Assembly: GCA_937916365.1 (NCBI GenBank)
Contig: CALFSY010000262.1
Span: 1-9,009 of the forward strand
Length of the DNA: 9,009 bases
DNA from: an uncultured Jannaschia sp.
GTDB taxonomy: Bacteria > Pseudomonadota > Alphaproteobacteria > Rhodobacterales > Rhodobacteraceae
Direction of reading: 5' to 3'
A program made the position numbers and the translations under genes. The notes beneath the pieces are model-generated. The model did no database searches and was not told the origin of the DNA. It saw only the letters and a program-made list of their open reading frames with translations. Positions 1 through 6,973 of this stretch are shown in pieces (position 1 is the stretch's first letter; each line of letters opens with the position of its first letter).

Positions 1-54
1 AGGTACCCGATCATCGCAGCATAGGAAACGGCGCGCGCCCGCTGTGCTGGGGGG
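1..54 (-). other. Probable frameshift site in the MFS transporter gene
   Basis: On the minus strand the transporter frame reads MAPQHSGRAPFPMLR and then stops at 11-13. From base 29 down to the window edge, a different frame reads AVSYAAMIGYL, which is what MFS proteins of this type carry at the start of the next helix (small residues, then IGY). One added base, or two removed, between about 30 and 54 would join the two frames. This stretch holds a run of six G on the plus strand (49-54) and a GC dinucleotide repeat (31-38), both prone to insertion or deletion. It may be a real mutation that makes the gene a pseudogene, or a sequencing or assembly error. Only about ten shifted codons are visible. 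Confidence 0.6.
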
Positions 55-1006
55 CCATTTGCCCCGCCATCGCCAACGCCAGCGGGGCGATAACCGACAC
101 CCCCAAACCAAAAAGACCAAACCCGAAATAGGCAAATATGGGCGCCGGGGCCAGCGCGGCCATAATCAATCCCGCCCCTGCAACCATGGCCCCCGTTGCC
201 AAAATTTGCGCCTCACGCCCACGAACACTTAGGAAATGGCTACACATCCGCCCTATCCCCATCGTTAGGCCCAACATGGCAGGGCCAAGCGCACCTTCGG
301 TCGCGCCACCACCCAAGGTGCGTTCGATATGCAGGGCCGACCATCCCTCGGCCGCATGTTCGGCGAAAAACCCAATCAAAACGACACAACCGATTAAAAT
401 GATGGGGCCACCCATTGGCCTAGGCGGGATAACGGGCGTTTGGTCAATCGCCGGGGGTATCGGGCGCACGCGCGTGAATCCACACAAAAATGCAACGGCA
501 CCCCCCACCATCAAAAACCATATTTCGGGGGGCACCGCCGCCTCACGCGCGGCACCGGTTAATATCGCCGTTACCGCGTAAACAATGGAATATCCCCCAT
601 GATTAAGGTTCATCAATGATCTTTCATGGTGGGCTTCAAGCTCGGCCACATGGGCATTTGCCAATATATCGGCAAGCCCCGTCATCACACCCAGGGCCAC
701 CATTACGATGGTAAAGGTCATCACTGTATCGGCAAGCCCTAGCGGGGCAATCGAGACGGCCATACCGATTGCAGCGATGATCAAACCGCCGCGCGGGGCG
801 ACAGCCTGAATCCGGGGGGCCAATGCCATGGCCAACATTGCGCCCCCGCCCGCGGTCAAAAGGATCGTGCCAAACGCCACATCGTTTAATCCGATGCGTG
901 TCTTTATGTCCGGCAACATGGCGGCCACCGCACCCCAGATGACACCAATCGCGCACATCACCGCCAATGGTGCCTGTGAAAACCCAATGTCCCGTAAAAT
1001 CCGCAT
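11..1006 (-). CDS. MFS transporter, C-terminal part missing and frame broken near the window edge
   Basis: This is an inner-membrane major facilitator superfamily permease; its substrate cannot be told from sequence. The protein is almost wholly hydrophobic helices joined by short loops. The first helix has the pattern AIGVIWGAVAAMLPDIKTRI, followed by a LNDVAFGTILL segment, as in the YbjJ-like group of small MFS proteins. About ten helices are visible before the frame stops at 11, so the last two are missing. I chose the ATG at 1006 (MRILRDIGFSQAPL) because family members start this way. An in-frame GTG at 1072 would add 22 arginine- and cysteine-rich residues that do not look like the family. 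No good Shine-Dalgarno is seen before either start. The frame ends early after PQHSGRA, while the next bases in a shifted frame continue like an MFS helix (separate entry). It is divergent from rplY and not obviously linked to it in function. Confidence 0.8.
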   Translation of the reverse strand: MRILRDIGFSQAPLAVMCAIGVIWGAVAAMLPDIKTRIGLNDVAFGTILLTAGGGAMLAMALAPRIQAVAPRGGLIIAAIGMAVSIAPLGLADTVMTFTIVMVALGVMTGLADILANAHVAELEAHHERSLMNLNHGGYSIVYAVTAILTGAAREAAVPPEIWFLMVGGAVAFLCGFTRVRPIPPAIDQTPVIPPRPMGGPIILIGCVVLIGFFAEHAAEGWSALHIERTLGGGATEGALGPAMLGLTMGIGRMCSHFLSVRGREAQILATGAMVAGAGLIMAALAPAPIFAYFGFGLFGLGVSVIAPLALAMAGQMAPQHSGRAPFPMLR

Positions 1007-1172
1007 GTCTGCGCCGATACCGTGGCTTTGCACACGGCACAAGCCATGCCGCAAACAACGGTAGCGGCCCACGCGACTATCACTTTACAATGCTTTCCCC
1101 CTACCTTAACGAAAACCTTTCAATCCTGGCCGACACCCTTGGAGGCGGCCACAAAAGCATGGAGATAAGCCA

Positions 1173-1793
1173 ATGGCAGATGAGATCCCCGATCTTATCG
1201 CCGAGGCACGAACGGGGACAGGCAAGGGGGCCGCCCGTCAAGCACGCCGCGAAGGCATGGTGCCCGGTATCGTTTATGGCGGTGGGAATGACCCGTTGCC
1301 GATTCAAATCCCCTTTAACGTATTGTTGAAACGCCTGAAACAGGGGCGGTTTTTGTCAACATTGTTCAACCTAAAGGTTGATGGGCATGACGATGTGCGG
1401 GTGATTTGCCGCAACGTGCAGCGCGATGTTGTCAAAGATTTGCCAACACATATCGACCTTATGCGCCTGCGTCGCACATCGCTGATTAACCTGTTTATTG
1501 CAGTCGAATTCTTAAACGAAGACAAAGCGCCAGGCCTAAAACGCGGCGGTGTTTTAACTGTGGTGCGCCCAGAGGTTGAATTGATCGTGACGGCAGGCGA
1601 TATCCCCGAAAAAATCACGGTCGATTTAGACGGCCTAAACATCGGTGACACAATCACCATCAGCGCCGTCTCTCTGCCCAGTGGGGCCAAACCCACAATC
1701 GACCGTGATTTTGTGATCGCAAACATCACCGCGCCTTCTGGCCTTATCAGCGCAGAAGCCGCAGATGAGGGTGAAGAAGACGTAACCGAATAA
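1173..1793 (+). CDS. rplY: 50S ribosomal protein L25 / general stress protein Ctc (long form)
   Basis: This is the large-subunit protein that binds 5S rRNA. At 206 residues it is the two-domain Ctc/TL5 form, not the short form of about 95 residues found in E. coli. The N-terminal RNA-binding domain (about 1-98) carries GKGAARQARREGMVPGIVYG (18-37) and NVQRDVVKDLPTHIDL (81-96). The C-terminal beta domain (about 100-192) has APGLKRGGVLTVVRPEVEL (119-137) and VDLDGLNIGDTITIS (150-164). An acidic tail (EGEEDVTE) ends the protein; such tails are common in this family. The ATG at 1173 has GGAG at 1161-1164, eight bases upstream. The gene precedes pth, a common pairing, but an intrinsic terminator lies between them, so pth probably depends on readthrough or on its own promoter. 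No convincing promoter is seen in the 166-base gap upstream. Confidence 0.96.
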   Translation: MADEIPDLIAEARTGTGKGAARQARREGMVPGIVYGGGNDPLPIQIPFNVLLKRLKQGRFLSTLFNLKVDGHDDVRVICRNVQRDVVKDLPTHIDLMRLRRTSLINLFIAVEFLNEDKAPGLKRGGVLTVVRPEVELIVTAGDIPEKITVDLDGLNIGDTITISAVSLPSGAKPTIDRDFVIANITAPSGLISAEAADEGEEDVTE

Positions 1794-1822
1794 TCTGCGC
1801 ACGCCGTATTTAGCACCCCCTG

Positions 1823-1860
1823 AAACGCCGCGTTTGATTATAAACACGGCGTTTTGGTTT
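1823..1860 (+). terminator. Intrinsic terminator after rplY
   Basis: The arms 1823-1835 and 1842-1854 pair over 13 positions with one C-A mismatch (1831/1846), around a six-base loop (GATTAT). The centre of the stem is GC-rich (CGCCG/CGGCG). The T-rich stretch TTTTGGTTT follows at 1852-1860. It starts 29 bases after the rplY stop. The 5' arm also begins with AAA, but no A-tract suggests strong activity in the reverse direction. Confidence 0.8.
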
Positions 1861-1931
1861 GGGACGATCTTTTTACGGCACCCTTGGCAAAACCTGTGCG
1901 CCCTGGCATCAAGGGCCAAGGGGGGCGTAGT

Positions 1932-2615
1932 ATGAAATTATGGGTTGGGTTGGGCAATCCGGGCGCGAGATACGCACAAAACCGTCACAACATTGGTTGG
2001 ATGGCGGTGGATCGTGTGGCGCATGACCACGGATTCGCCCCATGGCGCGCAAAATTTCACGGTATGTTAAGCGAAGGTTCCCTTGCCGGCGAAAAAATCC
2101 TGTTGCTAAAGCCAGATACATTTATGAATCGTTCGGGTGAATCGGTGGGACAGGCCATGCGGTTTTTCAAACTCAACCCCGATGACATTACAGTGTTTCA
2201 CGATGAATTGGATCTTGCCCCCGGCAAATTGCGCGTGAAAACGGGTGGCGGCCATGCCGGGCACAACGGGCTGCGGTCGTTACACGGGCATATCGGCGAT
2301 GGGTATCACCGCGTGCGCCTGGGCATTGGGCATCCCGGCCATAAGGATCGCGTAGCAGCCTATGTGTTGGCGGATTTTGCAAAGGCAGATTATGATTGGT
2401 TAGATACCTTGCTCCGTGGCATATCAGACGGTGCAGAATCGCTTGCGCGGGGTGATACGGGCCGGTTTATGAATGCCGTTGCGTTGCGCACGGCGCCGCC
2501 ACGATCCTCACCCAAAACATCGAACCCGTCATCAAACCCCACCACGGCAAAAACACCGCCCCCCGCGCCTGACACACGCACCGCATTGCAAAGGTTGATG
2601 GAGCGTTTTCGATAA
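1932..2615 (+). CDS. pth: Peptidyl-tRNA hydrolase
   Basis: This cytoplasmic enzyme cleaves the ester bond of peptidyl-tRNAs that drop off the ribosome and so recycles tRNA. It belongs to the bacterial Pth family. Key residues are visible: N9 in WVGLGNPG, catalytic H19 in NRHNIGW, M65-N66 in PDTFMNRSGESVG, D91 in VFHDELDLAPG, and H111-N112 in GGGHAGHNGLRSL. The start at 1932 is set by AAGGGGGG at 1918-1925, six bases upstream, and by the family N-terminus MKLWVGLGNPG. A longer in-frame start at 1854 would lie inside the rplY terminator and is rejected. At 227 residues it is about 30 longer than E. coli Pth. The extra part (about 188-214) is rich in Pro, Ser, Thr and Lys and probably disordered, followed by the tail TALQRLMERFR. 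It converges with xth, 16 bases away. Confidence 0.97.
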   Translation: MKLWVGLGNPGARYAQNRHNIGWMAVDRVAHDHGFAPWRAKFHGMLSEGSLAGEKILLLKPDTFMNRSGESVGQAMRFFKLNPDDITVFHDELDLAPGKLRVKTGGGHAGHNGLRSLHGHIGDGYHRVRLGIGHPGHKDRVAAYVLADFAKADYDWLDTLLRGISDGAESLARGDTGRFMNAVALRTAPPRSSPKTSNPSSNPTTAKTPPPAPDTRTALQRLMERFR

Positions 2616-2631
2616 TCACGCAGGCCCTATT

Positions 2632-3414
2632 TTATGCTGCTAAATCAACCCAAACGGGCACATGGTCCGAGGGTTTTTCGCGCCCGCGCATGTGGCTGTC
2701 AATGCCCACATCTGTCATCATATCGGCGGCTTGTGGGCTTAACAAAATATGGTCAATACGGATACCGTCGTTACGATCCCACGCGCCGGCCTGATAATCC
2801 CAGAACGTGTAAACCTCTGGCGTCGTGATACGGGTGCGCACGGCATCGGTCCAGCCTTGATGCACCACCGCGCGGAACGCCGCGCGTGTTTCAGGACGCG
2901 CCAACGCATCTTCGCGCCAAGCATCTGGGCGCGCGGCATCTTCGTCTTGAGGGATTACGTTGTAATCGCCTAACATCACAACAGGCATTTCAGCGGTTAA
3001 AAGCGTGCGAGCATGGGTTTTTAATCGTGCCATCCAATCCAATTTATACGCATATTTCGGCCCTGGTGTCGGATTGCCGTTGGGCAGGTATAACCCACAC
3101 ACCCGCACCGCGTGATGGTCGCCCATCACTGTTGCCTCGATCCATCGTGCTTGATCGTCTGCGTCGTTTCCCGGCAAAGCGCGCACCACGTCCTCCACCG
3201 GGTGTTTGGACAGGATCGCCACGCCATTAAATCCCTTTTGACCGTAGGTTGCGATGCCATATCCGCGGTCTTCGATCATATCGCGGGGAAAGGCCGCGTC
3301 CATTGATTTGATTTCCTGTAACACCGCCACATCGGGGCGTGCGTCATCCAACCAATCGCATAACGCAGCCATACGCGCCTTAACCCCGTTGATGTTAAAG
3401 GTTGCGATTTTCAT
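2632..3414 (-). CDS. xth: Exodeoxyribonuclease III family DNA repair nuclease
   Basis: This is a 260-residue member of the ExoIII/AP-endonuclease family, which nicks DNA 5' of abasic sites and removes nucleotides from 3' ends in base excision repair. The fold motifs appear in order: N7 in KIATFNINGVKAR, metal-binding E34 in LQEIK, Y109 in GLYLPNGNP, D150 and N152 in LGDYNV, D221 in RIDHILLSP, and the catalytic D250-H251 in SDHVPVWVDL. All residues needed for activity are present. The ATG at 3414 is favoured by the family N-terminus and by GAAGG (minus strand, 3422-3426) seven bases upstream. The open frame runs 45 codons further upstream, but that part overlaps the end of the erpA-like gene and is not family-like. 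The erpA-like gene lies 61 bases upstream on the same strand with a possible terminator between, so co-transcription may be partial. Confidence 0.95.
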   Translation of the reverse strand: MKIATFNINGVKARMAALCDWLDDARPDVAVLQEIKSMDAAFPRDMIEDRGYGIATYGQKGFNGVAILSKHPVEDVVRALPGNDADDQARWIEATVMGDHHAVRVCGLYLPNGNPTPGPKYAYKLDWMARLKTHARTLLTAEMPVVMLGDYNVIPQDEDAARPDAWREDALARPETRAAFRAVVHQGWTDAVRTRITTPEVYTFWDYQAGAWDRNDGIRIDHILLSPQAADMMTDVGIDSHMRGREKPSDHVPVWVDLAA

Positions 3415-3459
3415 GGCTTTGCCTTCGCATTTCGATTCAATATTCGATGCATGGCGCCC

Positions 3460-3498
3460 AAAAAAGAGGCGGCCACTACATCGAAAATGATGTGCCGC
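3460..3498 (-). terminator. Possible weak terminator overlapping the erpA-like stop codon
   Basis: Read on the minus strand, GCGGC (3498-3494) pairs with GCCGC (3473-3469), and ACATC (3493-3489) pairs with GATGT (3482-3478). The loop is six bases, and a four-base bulge sits on the 3' side. Three bases later comes a run of six T (3465-3460). The stop codon of the erpA-like gene (3478-3476) lies at the edge of the hairpin, next to the bulge. The bulge makes this weaker than the rplY terminator. It may limit rather than block transcription into xth. Confidence 0.4.
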
Positions 3499-3814
3499 AC
3501 CCGCACGAAGACGTGGCATTAGGGTTTTCGATGGTAAAGCGCGCGCCAATTAATTCTTCTGTAAAATCAATCACCGCATCGGACAAAAACGGCAGCGATA
3601 CATTATCAATCACCACCTTTTGGCCGGCGCCTTCGATCACCAAATCATCGGCCACGGGATCATCCAGCCGAATGTCATATTGAAAACCAGAACATCCGCC
3701 GCCTTCCACGGCGATGCGCAACGCCTGTGCTGTTCCCCCGGCGGCATTGATTTCGGCCAATCGCGCAAAGGCACGATCGGTTACTTTCGGTGGTAGGGCG
3801 ATCGCCAATGTCAT
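3476..3814 (-). CDS. erpA: A-type iron-sulfur cluster carrier (ErpA/IscA/HesB family)
   Basis: This small cytoplasmic protein accepts Fe-S clusters from the assembly scaffold and passes them to apo-enzymes. Counted from the start chosen here (112 residues), the three cluster-binding cysteines of the family are present: C41 in VEGGGCSGFQYD, and C104 and C106 in the terminal SSCGCGTSFS. The core FLSDAVIDFTEELIGARFTIENPNA lies between them (quoted in parts: FLSDAVIDF, then ARFTIENPNA). Three in-frame ATGs are possible: 3832, 3826 and 3814. I chose 3814 because GGAA sits six bases upstream and the protein then begins shortly before the usual PPKVTDRAF segment; the others add up to six residues and lack a clear Shine-Dalgarno. 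The name erpA rests on position: in many alphaproteobacteria the copy beside dgt and xth is called erpA. IscA or SufA cannot be excluded from sequence alone. It is divergent from dgt. Confidence 0.9.
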   Translation of the reverse strand: MTLAIALPPKVTDRAFARLAEINAAGGTAQALRIAVEGGGCSGFQYDIRLDDPVADDLVIEGAGQKVVIDNVSLPFLSDAVIDFTEELIGARFTIENPNATSSCGCGTSFSM

Positions 3815-3831
3815 CGGTATTTCCATCCGCA

Positions 3832-3889
3832 TTGTCGCAATATCATACTAAGACATATATTAAATACAACGTCCCCGGCAAGACAAGGA
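3832..3889. promoter_or_regulatory. AT-rich divergent region with candidate promoters for dgt and the erpA-like gene
   Basis: This is the most AT-rich stretch around and separates two divergent genes. On the plus strand, TTGTCG (3832-3837) and TATATT (3856-3861) are 18 bases apart and match the sigma-70 consensus at 4 of 6 and 5 of 6 positions. They would serve dgt. On the minus strand, TATGAT (3847-3842) is a good -10, with a poor -35 TTGTAT (3869-3864) 16 bases upstream. That start would leave a very short leader before the first ATG at 3832, or a normal one before 3814. AAGGA at 3885-3889 is the dgt ribosome binding site. I see no clear iron-responsive operator. These are matches by eye only. 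Confidence 0.35.
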
Positions 3890-3899
3890 TACTAAGGCG

Positions 3900-5072
3900 A
3901 TGCCTGCCCCTTTCGCAACCGACCCCTTCGCCAGCCGCGGGCGTTTAACCCCCGAACGCGAAAACATGTTTCGATCCGTTTTTCAACGGGATCGTGATCG
4001 TATTATCCACGCCTCGGCCTTTCGGCGGCTCAAACATAAAACCCAAGTTTTTGTGGCAGACGAAGGTGATTATTTCCGCACGCGGTTAACCCATACGTTA
4101 GAGGTGGCCCAAGCCGCGCGCGCAATCGCGCGGGCCTTAGGTGTGAACGAAGATCTTACCGAAACTGTGGCATTGGCCCACGATTTGGGCCACCCGCCCT
4201 TTGGCCACGCGGGGGAAAAGGTGCTGGCAATGCTCATGTCCACTTATGGCGGGTTTGACCATAACGCTCAGGCGATTCGCATCGTAACTGATCTGGAACG
4301 GCACTATGCGGATTTCGACGGGCTAAACCTGACGTGGGAGGCACTTGAAGGCATTGCCAAACACAATGGCCCCGTTGCCGCGCCAATCCCATGGGCCTTG
4401 GCGGCCTATGTCGCCCGCCACGATTTGGAATTAGCCGCCCACGCAGGGGCCGAAGCGCAAGTGGCCGCAATCGCCGATGACATCGCCTATAACCATCACG
4501 ATTTACAGGATGGATTGCGCGCCGGGTTATTCACGCCGGGGGATTTGGGAAACCTTCCTATCTTGGATGGTTGTTTCGCACAGGTCCAGGCACGTTACCC
4601 AAACCTTGACCCCACGCGCCGCCGTCATGAGGTTTTGCGCCGGTTTTTCGACATCTTGGTGGCGGATGTGATAAAAACGACGCGGGATAATTTGGCGGAT
4701 TTAGCCCCAAAATCGGTTGCCGATATTCGCGGGGCAAGCCGTCAAATGGTGGCGTTTTCAAAGACACTTACCCATGATCTGGGCATCATCCGCGATTTTT
4801 TGCATCATCGCATGTATCGCGCCCCGCATGTGATGGCCATGCGCGCACAGGCCGCCGATATTCTGACCGGCCTGTTTCACCATTTCTTGAAACATCCCAA
4901 CACATTGCCACAGGAATGGCGGGCAATGGCCACTGATTTAACGCCCCCCGCGTCGCCCACTGCCCTGGCCCGTTTAATCAGCGATTATATCGCTGGCATG
5001 ACCGATCGTTTTGCGTTCGACTGTTACCGGCGGTTCGTTTCCGCCGAGATGGGGAAAGATAGGTTTGATTGA
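3900..5072 (+). CDS. dgt: Deoxyguanosinetriphosphate triphosphohydrolase-like protein (dNTPase)
   Basis: This HD-domain enzyme hydrolyses dNTPs to the deoxynucleoside and triphosphate, thereby adjusting nucleotide pools. At 390 residues it fits the type 2 dGTPase-like subfamily, shorter than E. coli Dgt. The N-terminus has RDRDRIIHASAFRRLKHKTQ (30-49). The metal-binding HD residues are H65 in RLTHTLEVAQ, H94-D95 in LAHDLGHPPFGH, and D194 in AIADDIAYNHHDLQDGLRAG. GFDHNAQAIRI (118-128) and the closing motif IAGMTDRFA (364-372) are also typical. All metal ligands are intact. The ATG at 3900 is preceded by AAGGA ten bases upstream. Actual nucleotide preference cannot be read from sequence; many such homologues act on several dNTPs. 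It heads the plus-strand run and lies 52 bases before argS. Confidence 0.95.
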   Translation: MPAPFATDPFASRGRLTPERENMFRSVFQRDRDRIIHASAFRRLKHKTQVFVADEGDYFRTRLTHTLEVAQAARAIARALGVNEDLTETVALAHDLGHPPFGHAGEKVLAMLMSTYGGFDHNAQAIRIVTDLERHYADFDGLNLTWEALEGIAKHNGPVAAPIPWALAAYVARHDLELAAHAGAEAQVAAIADDIAYNHHDLQDGLRAGLFTPGDLGNLPILDGCFAQVQARYPNLDPTRRRHEVLRRFFDILVADVIKTTRDNLADLAPKSVADIRGASRQMVAFSKTLTHDLGIIRDFLHHRMYRAPHVMAMRAQAADILTGLFHHFLKHPNTLPQEWRAMATDLTPPASPTALARLISDYIAGMTDRFAFDCYRRFVSAEMGKDRFD

Positions 5073-5096
5073 CGCGCGCGCCCGCCATGATACACC
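5069..5096 (+). promoter_or_regulatory. Possible promoter for argS
   Basis: TTGACG (5069-5074) matches the -35 consensus at five of six positions and overlaps the dgt stop codon. An AT-richer patch, ATGATACA (5087-5094), follows a GC-only spacer and could supply a -10, but the best hexamer spacing (14 to 16 bases) is short and the hexamer is poor. argS may instead be read through from dgt, since the gap is only 52 bases and holds no terminator. Confidence 0.3.
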
Positions 5097-5124
5097 GCAC
5101 CGCAGAAAAGATAAGGATCATGGC

Positions 5125-6852
5125 ATGAACGTGTTTTCAGACATGCGTCAAACCATTTTTGATGCGCTTGCGGCGCTGATCAATCAAAACGTGCTGCCCG
5201 CGGGGTTAGAAACACACAATGTTGTCGTTGAACCGTCGCGTGATCCCGCCCATGGCGATATGGCCACCAATGCCGCCCTTGTTTTGTCACGGCGGGCCAA
5301 CATGCCCCCCCGCGATATTGCGCACGCCCTGGCAGACGTGTTGCGCGATGACGTGCGGATTGACACCGCCGATGTCGCAGGGCCCGGGTTTATCAACCTA
5401 CGCCTGTCCGCCGATGCCTGGCGGGGCGTTTTGGGCGGTATCCTCGCCCTGGGCAACGCATATGGCCGCAGCGATTGGGGAAATGGCCGCCGGGTCAATG
5501 TGGAATACGTTTCGGCCAATCCCACGGGGCCGCTGCATGTGGGCCATGGACGGGGCGCCGTTTTGGGCGATGCCTTGGCCAGTTTGTTGGAATTTAGCGG
5601 CCACGATGTGACACGCGAATACTATATCAACGATGGGGGCGCACAGGTCGATGTTTTGGCGCGCTCTGTCTATTTGCGTTATCTTGAGGCGCACGGCCAA
5701 AAAGTCGCCTTTGCCGAGGGCACGTATCCGGGCGATTACCTAGTCTCCGTTGGGAAGGCCTTGAAAGATAGGGTAGGCGATCGTTTCGTTGGACAAAACG
5801 AAAACGTGTGGCTATCCGAAATTCGGGATTTCGCCACCGATGCCATGATGGTCATGATCCGGGCGGATTTGGCCCTACTCGGCATTACGATGGATGTCTT
5901 TTACAGTGAAAAATCGCTTTATGGCACCGGGCGGGTTGAGGCCGCCATCGACGATTTGCGGGCCAAGGGTCTGATCTATGAGGGCGTGTTAGACCCACCC
6001 AAAAGCAAAATGCCCCAGGATTGGGAACCCCGCAAACAAACCTTGTTCAAATCCACCGCCCATGGCGATGATGTGGATCGCCCCGTGCAGAAATCCGATG
6101 GATCGTGGACGTATTTTGCCCCCGATATTGCCTATCATTATGATAAAATTTCCAGAGGTTTTGATGAATTGATCGACGTTTTCGGCGCCGATCATGGTGG
6201 ATATGTCAAACGGATGAAGGCTGCGGTTTCTGCGCTGTCAGATGGGCGCGTGCCGCTTGACGTGAAATTGACACAGCTGGTCAAACTTAAACAGGGAGAC
6301 GCAGAATTAAAAATGTCAAAACGTGCGGGCACGTTCGTGACATTGCGTGATGTGATCGACATGGTGGGGGCCGATGTTACCCGTTTTGTAATGCTAACAC
6401 GCAAAAACGATGCGCCGCTTGATTTCGATGTGGAAAAAGTGCGTGAACAATCCAAGGACAATCCCGTTTTCTACGTGCACTATGCCTATGCGCGTATTCA
6501 ATCGGTGCTGCGCAAGGCGGCCGAGGCCGGCATCGACCTGCGGGTGGATGACCTTAGCCCCATCACTGATTCGGCGGAATTTGCCTTGATAATAAAACTT
6601 AGCGAATGGCCACGGCTTGTTGAAACGGCGGCCCAGGCGCGCGAACCCCATCGTGTGGCATTCTATCTTTATGACCTGGCCGGTCTGTTTCACGCCCTAT
6701 GGAACAGGGGCAATACCGACCCACGTTTACGTTTTGTTCAAGAGGCTGATGCAAAAACGACCGCGGCCAAGGTTGCCCTATTGCGTGCCACGGCGATTGT
6801 AATTTCAAACGGATTTGATATACTAGGTATTGATCCGGTCGAAAAAATGTGA
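5125..6852 (+). CDS. argS: Arginyl-tRNA synthetase
   Basis: This class I aminoacyl-tRNA synthetase charges tRNA-Arg with arginine in the cytoplasm. It has 575 residues, normal for bacterial ArgRS. The N-terminal additional domain (about 1-95) includes EPSRDPAHGDMATNAAL. The Rossmann fold starts with VNVEYVSANPTGPLHVGHGR (124-143), whose HVGH (138-141) is the HIGH signature. DVFGADHGGYVKRMKAA (351-367) and the KMSKS-like loop LKMSKRAGTFV (395-405) follow. The C-terminal anticodon-binding DALR domain (about 450-575) contains NPVFYVHYAYARIQSVLRKA (446-465), KLSEWPRLVE and FHALWN. The ATG at 5125 is set by AAGGAT (5113-5118) six bases upstream and by the MNVFSDMRQTIFDAL start. The open frame extends back to 5011 inside dgt, which is not the true start. 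A 121-base gap with no obvious terminator separates it from the SPOR gene. Confidence 0.97.
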   Translation: MNVFSDMRQTIFDALAALINQNVLPAGLETHNVVVEPSRDPAHGDMATNAALVLSRRANMPPRDIAHALADVLRDDVRIDTADVAGPGFINLRLSADAWRGVLGGILALGNAYGRSDWGNGRRVNVEYVSANPTGPLHVGHGRGAVLGDALASLLEFSGHDVTREYYINDGGAQVDVLARSVYLRYLEAHGQKVAFAEGTYPGDYLVSVGKALKDRVGDRFVGQNENVWLSEIRDFATDAMMVMIRADLALLGITMDVFYSEKSLYGTGRVEAAIDDLRAKGLIYEGVLDPPKSKMPQDWEPRKQTLFKSTAHGDDVDRPVQKSDGSWTYFAPDIAYHYDKISRGFDELIDVFGADHGGYVKRMKAAVSALSDGRVPLDVKLTQLVKLKQGDAELKMSKRAGTFVTLRDVIDMVGADVTRFVMLTRKNDAPLDFDVEKVREQSKDNPVFYVHYAYARIQSVLRKAAEAGIDLRVDDLSPITDSAEFALIIKLSEWPRLVETAAQAREPHRVAFYLYDLAGLFHALWNRGNTDPRLRFVQEADAKTTAAKVALLRATAIVISNGFDILGIDPVEKM

Positions 6853-6973
6853 ATCGCAAGACCTCAAACACAAGAGGCGAAAGATCATCACATAACACCG
6901 AATCATGAGCAGGATAACCGGCCAGGACACGCAATAAAATAGCGGCCAGTGCCGGGATGAGGCAGAGGCAGTT

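Noticed and set aside
1007..1172. A search for promoters in the divergent gap between the MFS gene and rplY
   Set aside because: TTTACA at 1083-1088 is a passable -35, but no acceptable -10 lies at the right distance, so I did not list a promoter.
1304..1816. A 170-codon minus-strand open frame covering most of rplY
   Set aside because: It is fully antisense to a clear ribosomal protein gene and has no family signature.
3415..3549. A 45-residue N-terminal extension of xth, as an alternative start at 3549
   Set aside because: It would overlap the end of the erpA-like gene, reads as Arg- and His-rich shadow sequence, and the ATG at 3414 has a good ribosome site and the family N-terminus.
6853..6973. 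The 121-base gap between argS and the SPOR gene, with a CCTC/GAGG hairpin (6862-6877) and a ten-codon ATG frame at 6905
   Set aside because: The stem has only four pairs and no T-tract, and the mini-frame lacks a ribosome binding site. I see no convincing promoter or terminator here.
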